NCBI GenBank assembly: GCA_947179485.1
Contig: OX359245.1
Coordinates: 74,387,067 to 74,451,066 of the forward strand
Direction: 5' to 3'
Length of the DNA: 64,000 bases
Source: Allacma fusca
Lineage: Eukaryota > Arthropoda > Collembola > Symphypleona > Sminthuridae
Part shown: positions 47,891 to 59,185 of the stretch, piece after piece
Position numbering within the stretch: the stretch's first letter is position 1
Layout of the letters: each line of letters starts with the position of its first letter
Program-made: the position numbers and the translations under genes
The notes under the pieces: generated by a model
The model's input: only the letters and a program-made list of their open reading frames with translations
What the model was told of the DNA's origin: nothing
The model's database searches: none

Positions 47891-48745
47891 ATAACATGGG
47901 CCCTTGTATAACCCCAGCCTATATCCTGCCTAGATTCAAAAATCATCAGCGGCCCCACCTCATAGCTTATAAGCAGAGCTTGTACAATTAAAGCATCCCC
48001 CATTTATGGCATCCAAGAGCGCTTAGCCTACCCAGAATGGTGTATAGGAAAGGCATTCAAGCGAACCCTTGCCTAGAAGGCAGCCCCTCAACTCAACCGT
48101 TCCTACACATAAGCCTATATTCGTACCCTTCATTCATACATATGCATGAGAAGGATAGTACTTTTTGTACGTACTTGTGCATGTGCTTACTACACGTTGA
48201 GTTGTAATGTCATTCATTCTGTATTTTTTAACGCAACCTTCAGCCTCCATTTCAAGTGAATAGTGAATCCGAAAGTAAACGAATCAAAATAAAAAGCAAC
48301 GAATAAAAGTGAACCAAAAACGATAATTCTGAACTTCTGAAGACAAATAAGTTTGTCTTGAAAAATAAATATTTCCGAAGTCCTAAGTAGTAGCAAAGAC
48401 GACAAAAAATCATTGTTTCCAATTTGCTCCACTAAATTTAGAGTTTTAGTGCAGGTTTTGACAAACTAGTTTGTCCGAAAAAACGTTTAAAGAATTGACT
48501 GCATGCGTGGGCCATATATGCTAGCCTACCTATATTCCGTCTAGGCAATATAGTTTCCGTTAGGCCTAGCCTACTCTAGGCCCATAATGTTCCAATATTT
48601 GGTAACTTCCCTATATCTTCCCTGTACGTCCATCACTTTGTGGAGCCCATCCTAGACGCTGGCCTATATTTTACCTCAATTGTAAGCCAGCCAAGCATTT
48701 GTGCCTAAATTCCATCCTAGATCTACGCTGGGGGGCCCATCTTTG
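47891..48745. mobile_element. hAT-type element, CCTAGCCTATA family
   Basis: Right end GGCCCATCTTTG and left end ATAACATGGGCC, with flanking ACAAAAGG / TCAAAAGG (47883-47890, 48746-48753). The interior words GCCTATATCC and CCTAGCCTA match the 20485-21645 element. The uninterrupted site survives in unit 2 (TACAAAAGGTATGTTTAAC near 49035), confirming the insertion point. Confidence 0.88.
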
Positions 48746-49185
48746 TCAAAAGGTATGTTTAACTTCTAACTATACCAAAATGTGTGAAAAACTGCATATA
48801 ACCTGAGTGCGTCTGAGCAATGAGCGTCAACGCAAAAATGTTGAAATCAAACTTGCACTCACACAGCATGAGTGCGAGTCAAGAACTCTCTCCTAACCAT
48901 GAATTCGTGAACTACCCCTAACCCTGCCACAAGTCTCTACCTATCTGGTTTCAAAGTTCCCAGTGTAGTGTCGAATGAAGTCAATGGGTTATTATTACCC
49001 CGTTAAATGACAATCATGTCACAATTTACAGTCAAGTACAAAAGGTATGTTTAACTTGTAACTATACCAAAATGTGTGAAAAACTGCTTTTAACCTGAGT
49101 GCATCTGAGCAGTGAGCGTGTATGATGTTGAAATCAAACTTGCACTCGCACTCAAAATGAGTGCGAGTCATGAACTCTGCTCGGA

Positions 49186-49811
49186 ATTCTTGGCCATTTC
49201 CACAAGGGAATCTCCTTCTAATGTGCCATCCTTGATTCACGAATTGGTACGATGAGGAGGATGATTCTCCACACATAAGTGCAACACAAATGAAAATGTT
49301 ATCAAAGCATAACTCTGCCCCAGGCATGACTGACCTGTGGCTACGTCGACTCTCCTCAGCTCCGGGATGGATTCATCCAAGACTCGTATCTTTAACTGAT
49401 TACAGCGTGCTTCCAATAGCATAGGAATTTCTCCTTGAGATGTTCTTCACGTTTTGTAGTATGCGAGCATACGTGCAACTGTGTGTAAGTACATGCATCC
49501 CAAGTAAAGCAGTGTGCTTGTGCTGTTGACTTTATTGTGTGATTAGGCCAATATGTTAGGTAAACATTACGTTTATACAACACTATACGCAAATTCGTTA
49601 TTTTCACAACATTAGCACACGAAAGTGTTAAGTGTTGTCGCGGGAGTTTTAGAATTCAAACCATATGGAATAGCTAAAACTGAGTATAAAACATTTCTGT
49701 GCAAAAATCTTTTTACTATCTGATTTGGAAAGAACAGTATTTGGGAGGAAAGTAAATAAAACTATATACGATCCGAGCTATAAAACAAATATTAGTTAAG
49801 GGAAAATTACG
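49186..49811. other. Intergenic, 5' flank of the chromodomain gene
   Basis: No supportable feature. Confidence 0.4.
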
Positions 49812-50568
49812 ATGAATAATAACTCTGTGAAATGTGCTTATACCAAAGTGGAGGAAAGAGCACCTGTTGACGAAAATTTCGTAACATTAGGTTACGATAC
49901 TCAAATAAATGGAGGTAGTTATCTCATTGAAGCAATTCAAGGAATTTGCTTAATTCAAGGACAAGTGCACTATAAAATTAAATGGTTAAATTGGGAAGAC
50001 ATTTATTCCACATGGGAACCCATTGGTCACTTAACGGACTGTTCGGAGACTTTGGAGTTATTCCACAATAAGTTAAAGGAAAAATTATCGGAGGGACCGG
50101 ATAGAAAATTATTTCCTGTTTGGTGGAATTATGTCAGCGGCATTGAAAAACGAGGTTCGAAACAACTGACAATTTTGTTATGTATGTAAGACTTGTTATC
50201 ATTGCTGAATTATTCAATGATTTGTTTTCATTTCAGGATTTAGCTGCACAAAATGTTTGAAGATGTTATCTACAAGATTTTCATTACAACGGCACAGCAG
50301 GTTTGCACACATCCGCAAGAATTTGAAAATTAAATGCGTCCAGTGTAAAGAACATTTCAAGAACAAGCAAAGCCTGGAGACTCACATAAGGCAGGTATGC
50401 AATCAAGAAAGAATACAATGCAAGTTTTGTACTGCCCTCGTCCTGCCGAAGTTTATGCAAACTCATGTCAACGGTAAGCACTACGGAAGCCGTGTAAAAT
50501 GTGACATTTGTGGAAACAGGCTATGGAAGAAGAATTTATCACAACACATTAAGACGCAACACATGTAA
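49812..50568 (+). CDS. Chromodomain plus C2H2 zinc-finger protein
   Basis: Two exons, 49812-50154 and 50237-50568, in phase 1 at the junction (acceptor TTTCATTTCAG), giving 224 residues. Residues about 37-90 form a chromodomain: SYLIEAIQG, VHYKIKWLNWEDIYSTWEP with the aromatic-cage Y and W, then a C-terminal helix. Chromodomains bind methylated histone tails in the nucleus. The second exon has CxxC...HxxxxH zinc-finger units (CTKC, CVQC, CKFC, CDIC), the last ending HIKTQH, suggesting nucleic-acid binding. The donor (CGAG|GTTCGA) is weak; the more canonical downstream GTATGT or GTAAGA donors would create a stop. I do not recognise an orthologue. It could be a host chromatin protein or a retroelement-derived chromodomain. 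Confidence 0.68.
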
Positions 50569-51062
50569 GTAATATACTTTTCAATTCACTAGCAGATTTT
50601 TGCATAGCTAGCAATCAACAATTTTAAAGCAAAGTATTTATATTAATAATACATGATTTTACTTTGACTCGTTCACATATATGGTCACATAACCTTTAAT
50701 CACAAATTCAACGCAAATAATGTACAATAGTGTTGTGATAATGTGACACCAATGGATGAATAATAAATTGAAGCGTTCTTTAGTTGAGAGCTTAAAAATA
50801 ATTTTTTTAGACTAAAACCTTTACACCTCTCTATAATTTACGCGGAAATTACAACCAGCGCTGAGATAAACAATATGTTTAATTTACAACTTTAGCGTGC
50901 CTTAAATATTTTGCATACATAAGGTGATGCATACTAAATATTCTGTTATTGAATGTGGGAATTCATCGGTTAAATCTGTGTTACAAAACATGCCACTTTG
51001 ACCGTGGCAATATTTTCCTTAACAATACAGACTAAATTGGTTTTACAATTAAATGCCTTTCA
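50569..51062. other. Convergent intergenic spacer
   Basis: Lies between two genes that converge; A+T-rich, nothing else recognised. Confidence 0.4.
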
Positions 51063-52974
51063 TTATTCACTTAAATCAATGTACTGTTGCAGTAACTTTT
51101 CAACGGGATTTTTTTCTGCCCTTTGTTTCTTGTTTCTACCGAAAGATTCGTGATCTAATAACGCATTTATATCATTGAATACCTTGAAGTCATGTAAAAT
51201 CCTCATTTTTGTATTAACTACGTTTATTGTCTCATTATAGTACGTATCAATTTTATTGCTTAGAATATTCAGTATCTTCATTGTTTTTGCATCTTGAATG
51301 TACATATACAGAATTGCTTGCTGTATCATTTCAAAATCCTGGCTGCTCATTATTATGTTGAGAGTATTATTAGCTAATGTCAAAACTCCGTGGCTGTACT
51401 TTAGTATCTGATTAGGTTCAAAAGTTTTACAAAATGAAAATTCGAAAACGCAATCCGCAATATAGCAGGTGCAATTCATACATGTACCAGAACAAATATT
51501 TGCAAATGTTGGTAATTTGACGATGAATTCATCATTGTCTTGTATTGTAGTATTTCCCATCAAATAGAATACTTGTACTTGATTTCGGCTACTTTCGAAC
51601 AAAGTTAATAAATTCAATTTGGCTGGTAGGCATCGTAAGTTGGCCTTATCTACACTTGAATAAAATCTGATTTTTTTCAGCCAATCATAATAATCAGAAC
51701 TAAGCCTTCCCAACGCTACTGTAGGATTTTGTTTGCTTGATCTAAACAACTTTATTTTTTTGACAAGCTTAGCTTGATCCCGTTTACCGAATCTTACATA
51801 AATAATAAATTTTTTCAGTTTTGACTTAAACGTATTGGCGAATGACATTGCTTCAACAGACGTTTTTCGTATATCCGACATTACAGCTTCCGGTATACAC
51901 TCTTTATATGCTTCCATCTGTTTGTTAAAACTGTTTAAATTAGCGACGCCTTCTTCGATTTCTCTAATTACCATTTCAATTAAATTTACATTTTGTCCTG
52001 AAAGTTCATGTATCTTTGTCTTGTTATTTAAATTGTCAATTGTTGCATTCCAACACTCCGTTAAACTCCGTAAATCGTCCGCAATTAAAGCGATTTCATT
52101 TCCTTGCGTATCCTCATTTAGTGTAAGCGCTGCAATTGAATTTTTAATGAACTGCTCAAGCTGTTCGAGGTTTTGGGGGGGAGTCGGACAATTTATTAAA
52201 TTGCAATAAGTTAATATTTTGGACTTGCTCAGATACTTCTTTGATACTGCTGTTTTGCTTGTACTAGAACTCAAGTCTATTCTTGCTAGAAAGCTGTCCA
52301 GCTCTGCCTCAACGTCTAATTCAAGATTTGCGTTTGTTTCCTCCTCACTTTCGTGGATTTCCAAAATAATCTCTAAATACAAGCCATACAATTTACCTTT
52401 GACAATGTGGGTAGCTTGCACATGGTCCGAGTACAAAAGTGGAAATTGCAAATACTTAATCCATTTTGGGTCACACAAATCGGTTTTTTCTTCTCGAGTA
52501 TACTGAATAATTTCAACAAATGCAAAAACTGAACTGGATGATTGTCGCTCGATTTTTGTATAACTTCCTTGTCCATGAAATCCTCCTTCAAAAATGTTCA
52601 GCAGCAAGTCCAGTTTGGATTCTCCATCGATCTCCAATTTGTCGACGTATTCTGAGTATGACTTTGTGACTGTTCTCTTCAATGTTGATCCCCCACGAGG
52701 ATTATTTGTGATGTAAGAATTTGAATGATCCATGTCGACAAGCATGTATGGACGGAGTGCCTGAACCCGTTGGTCATAAAATTGATGTAATGCTCCTGAT
52801 CTCCCACGGCTGGGTATATAAATCTCTCCATGAATAAGAACAGTTTCCAAAATTATCCAAGAAATTGTCACAAACACTACAAGAAAAACGGATTCAATAA
52901 GCTTTCTCAGTTTTTTGTTTACCTAATAAACTTGATATACAAACAGTACCTGTATGTGTTGTTAACCGTCCCAT
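51063..52974 (-). CDS. Secreted protein of the stonustoxin/MACPF-like type
   Basis: Two exons: a 25-base exon 52974-52950 (MGRLTTHT) and 52876-51063, phase 1, 612 residues. The junction completes a signal peptide (VFVTISWIILETVLIHG). Residues about 25-210 resemble the N-terminal domain of the stonustoxin / neoverrucotoxin family: RPYMLVDMDHSNSYI, then KLDLLLNIFEG, and ATHIVKGKLYG where the family has an ATHVV..I.YG motif. This is followed by a helical region with a coiled-coil-like stretch (about 240-350) and a cysteine cluster CSGTCMNCTCYIADC near 490. Family members are pore-forming or immune-type secreted proteins; whether this one is lytic cannot be told from sequence. The fold assignment is a motif-level inference; the gene model is well supported by one long open exon. 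Confidence 0.65.
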
Positions 52975-53620
52975 GATGTGTAGAAGTGATTTCGACCAAA
53001 ATAACTCAATAAAAGTCTCCAATTTGGAACAACACGGCTCGTATTCTCTGTTCAAAATGATTCACTTCAAGCGGATTCACATTCTGTTACAAGGTGAAAG
53101 GAGGTCAAGTTGATTGATATATTATAGCAGATGTGCCTAGCAACTATATTACATTAAACTGCGCAGTAAATGTTATTCGTCATATATATAAATACACTAT
53201 TTTCAAGCAAACTTCAGCATGTGAAAGTCTCGCTGTATAGACACTTCAATTCTTTGGGAGTGTGTTCTACAAACTTTGCAAACATATTTTCTTTGACTTG
53301 TATCCAAATCTGTCCAACATTTTTTACAAATATCTTAATATTAGAAACTTCCATAAAGCGATATTTTTATTACTGTTTAAGTTTTAGTTTCCGAATGTGG
53401 ATAATCATTTGCTACATTTCGGATAATCTTTCTGGAAAGCTTATTACCTATCCAACAATAATTAACCATCAAAAGGCGGTTGTGTGTGTAAGTATTTTTC
53501 ATGTAAAGTATAGGCAGGCGCTTGTGCAAATGTCTTTCTGTGGTTTAATGCTTTAACGCTTTGCAAGTAATGAAATAATTAAAAAGAAAAAGTATTTGAC
53601 AGTAAATTGCATTTAGAACC
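52975..53620. other. Divergent intergenic region
   Basis: Shared 5' flank of the minus-strand secreted-protein gene and the plus-strand membrane-protein gene. A 128-codon open frame at 53170-53556 shows no domain and is not called. Confidence 0.4.
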
Positions 53621-56600
53621 ATGGATTTCAAGTTGGTGATCATCGGAGTTTTGCTTTACACAACGTATACACTGAAAGTAACAGAGCAGGTATGCACATA
53701 TTTCAATAACTATATTCCATTTAAATTTTTCTTTTACCAATTGCAAATCAAATAAATTCAATCAAATCTTGTTGATCAACAGAAAAATCATATAGAGTAT
53801 GGGACGCATAATGTTAGGCACTCCAAGGAATCAAAAAGATTTGAAAGGGTAAGTTTTACTTATTTACTTTCGAAAGGTTAAAACGAAAATTGGGACAAGT
53901 GCAGTTGTACAGTAATTGAAATGTTAAGTTTTATGATTTTACTACTTAATACGACAAAACTTTAAACATCTACTCAAATATGAGTGAGCAAATAAATTAT
54001 TACAATTAATTTATTACAAATGATTTTACAACAACCGGATTAGTGTCACTGGTTAATAATATGATAGTAATGATATGTGATGACAGCATACTTTGTTTTC
54101 ACAATATTATATTTTGTACTATTGTATATAAGTACTAATACAAGTATTGCTATACGGTTTGATTGTTACTGTACGTTGACAAAATCTCTTAAAACGATTT
54201 TTACTACTTGAATCGGGAGTTTTGAGACGAGATTATTTCAAAATTCCACACTTTTTGCTCTTTCGATTCTTTTGTAAAACTTTTGTAAAATACTAAACTG
54301 GAAAATGGACCATTCTAACTTATGAAAACCAAATACATATTTTGCCGATGTCTTATTTATTTGTGTTGCATTCGGTTTATAGATGGTGTCCGGCATTCCA
54401 CACAAAAAACGCAAGATTGAACCAACAATCGATGTTCTAATTTCCGAAGTAAATTTTGACAGCCCAATATCAATTCAAAAGAAGTTTGTGGAGCTCGAAA
54501 TTTTGAGGAAGAAAACATTTGGTCGTCCAAAAACAAATGTGTTGGAAGGTTTTTTTTTGCTTTTAATAACATCAAATCCTTTACAGATCGTTACTTCTGT
54601 CAATCTGGGTGACCGAAAAACATCTTTAGATCCATTTACAAATTTGGTTGTTGTTGGCACGTCGACAATAGAAAATGTTGATTACGATCTCAAATCGGAG
54701 AGAACCCACAATATTTACAAAGCTAGAAGTGATGCGTTTCCTTGTGCCGACATTGGCCCGGTGGGTGTAGTAGTAGTTTTTCAACCTAATAAAAATGAGA
54801 ACCAAGATTTACTGTTGTTTAAATCTCCGCAAGGACAGTATCTTGCTACCACTTTAGAAAACGACATTCAGAAACGTACATTAATTAAATCTTTGGCAAA
54901 GGATATGGTAGTGATTGGTAGAAAGGCTCCTTTCAATCACTGTGAATTTTTTGACTCAATTTTTCCAGTGCAGACACAGCCTTATAATCAATACATTTTA
55001 AGAGATTGGGAAACACCAAGCAGTAACCATGATTATTCGTTAAACAGATGTACCGATGATAAATCTCCTTTTCAAATGTCAGTTTTCAAAACTGGAATCC
55101 CAACTCCGGGCAAAGTAAACGATTGTTCGGGATCACACTTTGTACTGGAGCGCGAAATTGCTTCTACGTCGGTGGATTCCCACTCGTTAGCTTCTGAAAC
55201 TCAAGTTAATGGTTGCTATGCTAATTTCCCCAATGTCCCTACATCACGATATCAGAAAGTATCAGACGAAAGCTTTCATGCAATTCTTCAAAAATATTTG
55301 TCCTCACCATTTAACTTGTGCATAAGATCAGAAAATCCTGTAAGTGTTTCTGGTCCCGTAGGCACAACAGGTGAGCCAAGTACTAACCCACATAAAATTA
55401 CACACGAATTTAATGATGATTGGCAGACACAGTGCACACGATACTTGCCTAGGCAAGGAATTGTTTTAGGCTATAGCCAAATAAGAAACTGGATCGATGT
55501 GCTAGCTAAACCCACAGAATGCAGATTTTCATGTGCTGCATGCAAACGATTTTTTGCTGATGGATTTCGAATAGATTTTAAGCATAAATCTGACATACAA
55601 ACTGACAGGATATTTTTCTACTAATCCCAGCAAAAACCAGGAACACATAATTTCGCATAATAGTAATGATATACACAGTAGAGCACTTGTATATTACAAA
55701 AGTCTTCAGGACGCTTCAAGTAAAGAGGAGGCATTACATGTGATTAGAAAACAGGAATTACTGGATATTGAAATTTTCCGACCAACAATATTAGTAATGC
55801 AATTTGTTTACACGGAAATAATGGCCGATGTTAGCTTCAATAAACATCCTTTATTTATGAAAGCGTTATTAAAATTAGGAGTAAATGTCGGAAATGTTCA
55901 GCACTCGAGCCGCGCAAGCAAAGAAATGATGTCAGTTTTCTCTCGTGGGTTTCACAGTCGGCTCCTAAATTTTGTAGTAACTGAACGCCCGTATTTTACC
56001 CTGATTCTAGACGCATCAACGTTTAGAAACATTCCTTATTTGGTTGTGCTTTTACAAACAGTCGAAAAAAACAATCCTAGAGTTTTTTTTTACTGTCTTT
56101 TACCTCTCGACGGTGAAAAGGGCGCTGTAATGCTTAATAATCTCAAAGATCGCATTTTAGAAGATGATAAAATCAAACCGGGTTTTGAAACGTATTTTCG
56201 AGAAAGAATTATTGCTCAGAGTAGTGATAGTGCTAGTGCCATGGTAGGTACACAGAACTCCTTTTACACTCATTTAAGGGATTATATTGGTAAAAATGTA
56301 GCTATAATAAAATGTGCGGCACATAAAATTCAACTGGCAATAAAGCATGCAATGAAAATAAACACCGGACAAAAAGCAGATGGTAGCGAAAATAAATATT
56401 TTTTAACGTTTGGAGCAGTCAATAATGAGTTATACACATTTTACTACAGCAGAGGTTCCAAAAGGTTTATTCACTTGTTTGAACTTGCAGAAGAAATGGG
56501 TTTAACGCCCATTCGGTTGAAATACTTTTTTGATATTCGGTGGGCTGCAAGCCATAAAGCTGCCATGTTGGCTATGCATACGGATTTCCATTTAATAAAG

Positions 56601-58707
56601 GCAGATTTAGATCAAATTTCAGCTGACAAAGAATTTGATGACAGTTCACGTAGGAAAGCAAAATCTTTGCACGAAAAAATCGCAGATAAAGCTTTTTTTC
56701 CTTCGCTTTGCGAAATGCTAGATATTCTCGCAATATTTTCAACTATGTCACTTAGCTTCCAGGTACAGGATGGGCTCATGCTTTCTAAAGCTGAGGTAGT
56801 TAGACAAGGTATAAAAGATATTGCGAAACTCAAAGTATCTATTGGAAAGTATTTACAAAATTATTTAAACGAATGCGAATGCCCCAATATATGCTCAAAG
56901 GGAGGGTGTTCCCTAGCTCAGCATGATAATTGTGAGAACCTAATGTGGAGAAATTCTATTACTTCGTCTAAGGTTGCAAATTCTATAAACCTAAGCGAGT
57001 ATAGAAGCAGCCTTTACGACGCACTTGATTCAGAGTTGAAGCGTTATTTTCCTCTTCAACTGTTAGAATCTTTCAATCTATTTTCCCCAAAATATTTTAA
57101 ACCCCAATGCCATGCAGATTGTTCTGAATTGTCAAGATGTTACAATTTCAATGGTAACTTTGAACTGACCGACCCCTTATCTATGTTTGATAATATTTGT
57201 TCATTTTATCACTTTAGCAATCCAGACTGCTCATTGATAAAATCTGAATGGTCTCTGTTGTTAAGTAATGTGGTGACAAATAATTTTTTAATGGAATATG
57301 CTTTTGAAGACCCTTCTAAGTTTTGGCCGTTAGCATTATCGCAGGCGGATTTAAATTGGTCACCTTTCTCAACAAAGATAATAAAGTATATGCTCAGCAC
57401 TGGATTTTCGAGTTCAAGTGCAGAATTTAGTTTCAGCATAATAAAATCTATTCAAGAGAAAGAACGAGCAAGTCTGCACTCGGATACTCTTGAAATGATT
57501 TCACGAGTAAAAATAAATGGGCCCAAGGACTTCACAAAGATTGATATAATAGGTTATACTAAAGAGTTTTTGAAAAATCACTTTAAAGTCGATGAAGAAG
57601 CTAATGTTGGTGGTAGACCTCCGAATCCAGAAAAATTTAAAAACCTTTTTGAGAAAAGTGATATTTTCTAGATATGTGTAAATTTTGAAGCATGCTTACT
57701 TTCCGATGTTTATCACGGGTGTAGTGTTCGTAAGTAAATGACCAATGTATTTCACCATACTAGCATAAACGTAAAGGGTTCGTTTGTACTTAACATTTTA
57801 TTTCGTTGTACGTATGGAATTAATAATTACGCAAATTCACTATGATAACATACATGTGTGTACTATATTCTAATTTAATTGTGCAATAAACTAGAAATAT
57901 AAAGGTTTTAGTTAGTTTCTCAAGTGGAATTTTGCCATACTCAGGTTAACATAATTCTGTCGTCGCGGAGAAATTTCTGAATCACGAATACTTTGCCAGC
58001 CAGTTAATTTAAGTTAAATTGGTTTGGGAGATACATTTTTGTGATACATTCATCGATAATCTACTCAGCTTCGCCCCTAAAGTAGTAAATGTAATAACAA
58101 ATTAAAAGCATTATTTTGTAAAGTAATAAATAATGCCATCGTATCAGGTACTTGTATCTATAATTATATCATTGTTGCTATGGTAGTCGTAGTTTCCATA
58201 CTGTTTGCAGCAAAACAAAATTTAAATTCATTGTTGTAAATAAATCAAGTCCATTAGATTCAGTATCACACTTCGTCTCTTCATTACGTACATTCACTAC
58301 CGCGGCTTGTTGTTGTGTTTTCTACAATTATCTAAAATTGGATTCAAACACTGTTGAGTTGTATATCTTATACATAAATGGGAGTCTTAATACCACCAAA
58401 ACAATTTTCAATGATTTGGTTAGCATCACCAATAATACGGACTTTGATCAGGATGAAAGCCAATGGCCTACATGGGGGTAACAAACAAATATTATTTGTA
58501 ATTTATTTTGTTTTTCATTATTTCATTAACATTTGTATTACTTTTTTCAGAGCCGGTGCATTGGCGGGGATACTTGCCCTTCTGGTGCTTGTTATCTGGT
58601 GTGCATTGGAGTGCTGGCGGTGGCGGCTTAAGCGTGAGCTGAAAACAGAAGCACCATTGCCTAATGATTCTGTGCAGTTGAGTAGAGTTGAAGTTCTCAG
58701 CCTCTAA
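53621..58707 (+). CDS. Small type I membrane protein, transposase-bearing intron
   Basis: Exons: 53621-53689 (signal peptide MDFKLVIIGVLLYTTYTLKV), 53783-53848 (KNHIEYGTHNVRHS...), a third ending at 58477 and 58551-58707. The third exon reads NGSLNTTKTIFNDLVSITNN and has several N-glycosylation sequons; its start is uncertain, with the TTG after GTTGAG at about 58352 fitting phase 0. The last exon gives the membrane helix AGALAGILALLVLVIWCALE, a basic stop-transfer WRWRLKREL and a short cytoplasmic tail. The first junction is phase 0 and the last phase 2, both consistent. Polyadenylation signals follow at about 58745. The roughly 4.5-kb intron, against about 100 bp elsewhere, contains the hAT transposase gene. 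No family recognised; joining the 5' and 3' exons is inference. Confidence 0.5.
54383..57671 (+). pseudogene. hAT-type transposase (KIAA1586-like), one frameshift
   Basis: Two long open frames, 54383-55624 (413 codons) and about 55625-57671, one reading frame apart. Near 55600-55620 the first frame ends after SDIQTDR while the second is already open as YFSTNPSKNQEH, so one base has been gained or lost. The second frame carries the hAT RNase-H-like core: LILDAST (first aspartate), SSDSASAMVG (second aspartate), KCAAHKIQLA, a DIRWAASHKAA block, and the C-terminal dimerisation region SSSSAEFSFSIIKSI with ERASLHSDTLEMISR. The first frame contains the CAAC cysteine motif (about residue 391) typical of KIAA1586-like and related hAT proteins. 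AATAAA follows at 57885. No terminal inverted repeats were found on either side, so it may be a degraded autonomous element or a formerly domesticated gene. Confidence 0.85.
57900..58300. other. Intron remainder downstream of the transposase
   Basis: A+T-rich; includes GCTTCGCCCCTAAAGTAG near 58070, a word shared with the dispersed repeat at 58825-59185. Confidence 0.4.
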
Positions 58708-58824
58708 TCATTCCAAACACTTTACTTTCTAATCCATTTTTGCTAATAAATAAATTCGGTTTTTAAATATTGTCATTTTGTGTATGCTATTGTTTTTTAG
58801 ATTTATAAAAATATTACCTATCAA

Positions 58825-59185
58825 CGCTTCGCCCCTTAGTGACTTCGAACGTAATGCTGGACTAAATGTTTGAGGTATTTTTTGTATAGAATGCCATTGT
58901 GTATAGGAAACAAACAATTTATAGCAGCCATAAAGCATACTAGGTAATCCACAATATTCAGTTGAAAGGTATCTTTCGCAAGGAGCATATTCTTTAATTC
59001 CATTAAATCGGTGCCTCGGTTACGTTAAACATAATGAACTGTGCAAGAATGCAGCCGACATTTGTTTCTAACATTGACAATTTTAATTTTAATTTCTGTA
59101 AAACATTGAATGCACGAAAATTATAAAATAGTCATGCTAAAAAGAAGAGATAAGTACTGGCGAGTTTTAATTTCTGGTGGCAGTC
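58825..59185 (-). repeat. Dispersed repeat, reverse copy
   Basis: Reverse-orientation, longer copy of 45768-46022, sharing CGCTTCGCCCCTTAGTGAC, GTGCCTCGGTTAC, GACATTTGTTTC, AAATAGTCATGCTAAAAAG and CTGGCGAGTTTTAATTTCTG. Lies just 3' of the membrane-protein gene. Confidence 0.7.

Larger units (their letters stand above)
47276..49185. repeat. Tandem repeat of about 292 bp, invaded twice
   Basis: Unit 1 (47636-48804, interrupted), unit 2 (48805-49096) and a partial unit 3 (49097-about 49185) each begin GAGTGC..CTGAGCAATGAGCGT and share AAATCAAACTTGCACT, GAGTGCGAGTCA, CAGTGTAGTGTCGAATGAAG, ACAATCATGTCACAATTTACAG and GTGTGAAAAACTGC. MITEs interrupt the start of unit 1 (47287-47625) and its second half (47891-48745). 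Non-coding; many GAGTGC / GCACTC words. Confidence 0.88.

Noticed and set aside
53170..53556. 128-codon plus-strand open frame with hydrophobic patches
   Set aside because: No motif, and A+T-rich DNA readily yields hydrophobic frames. It lies in the divergent intergenic region.
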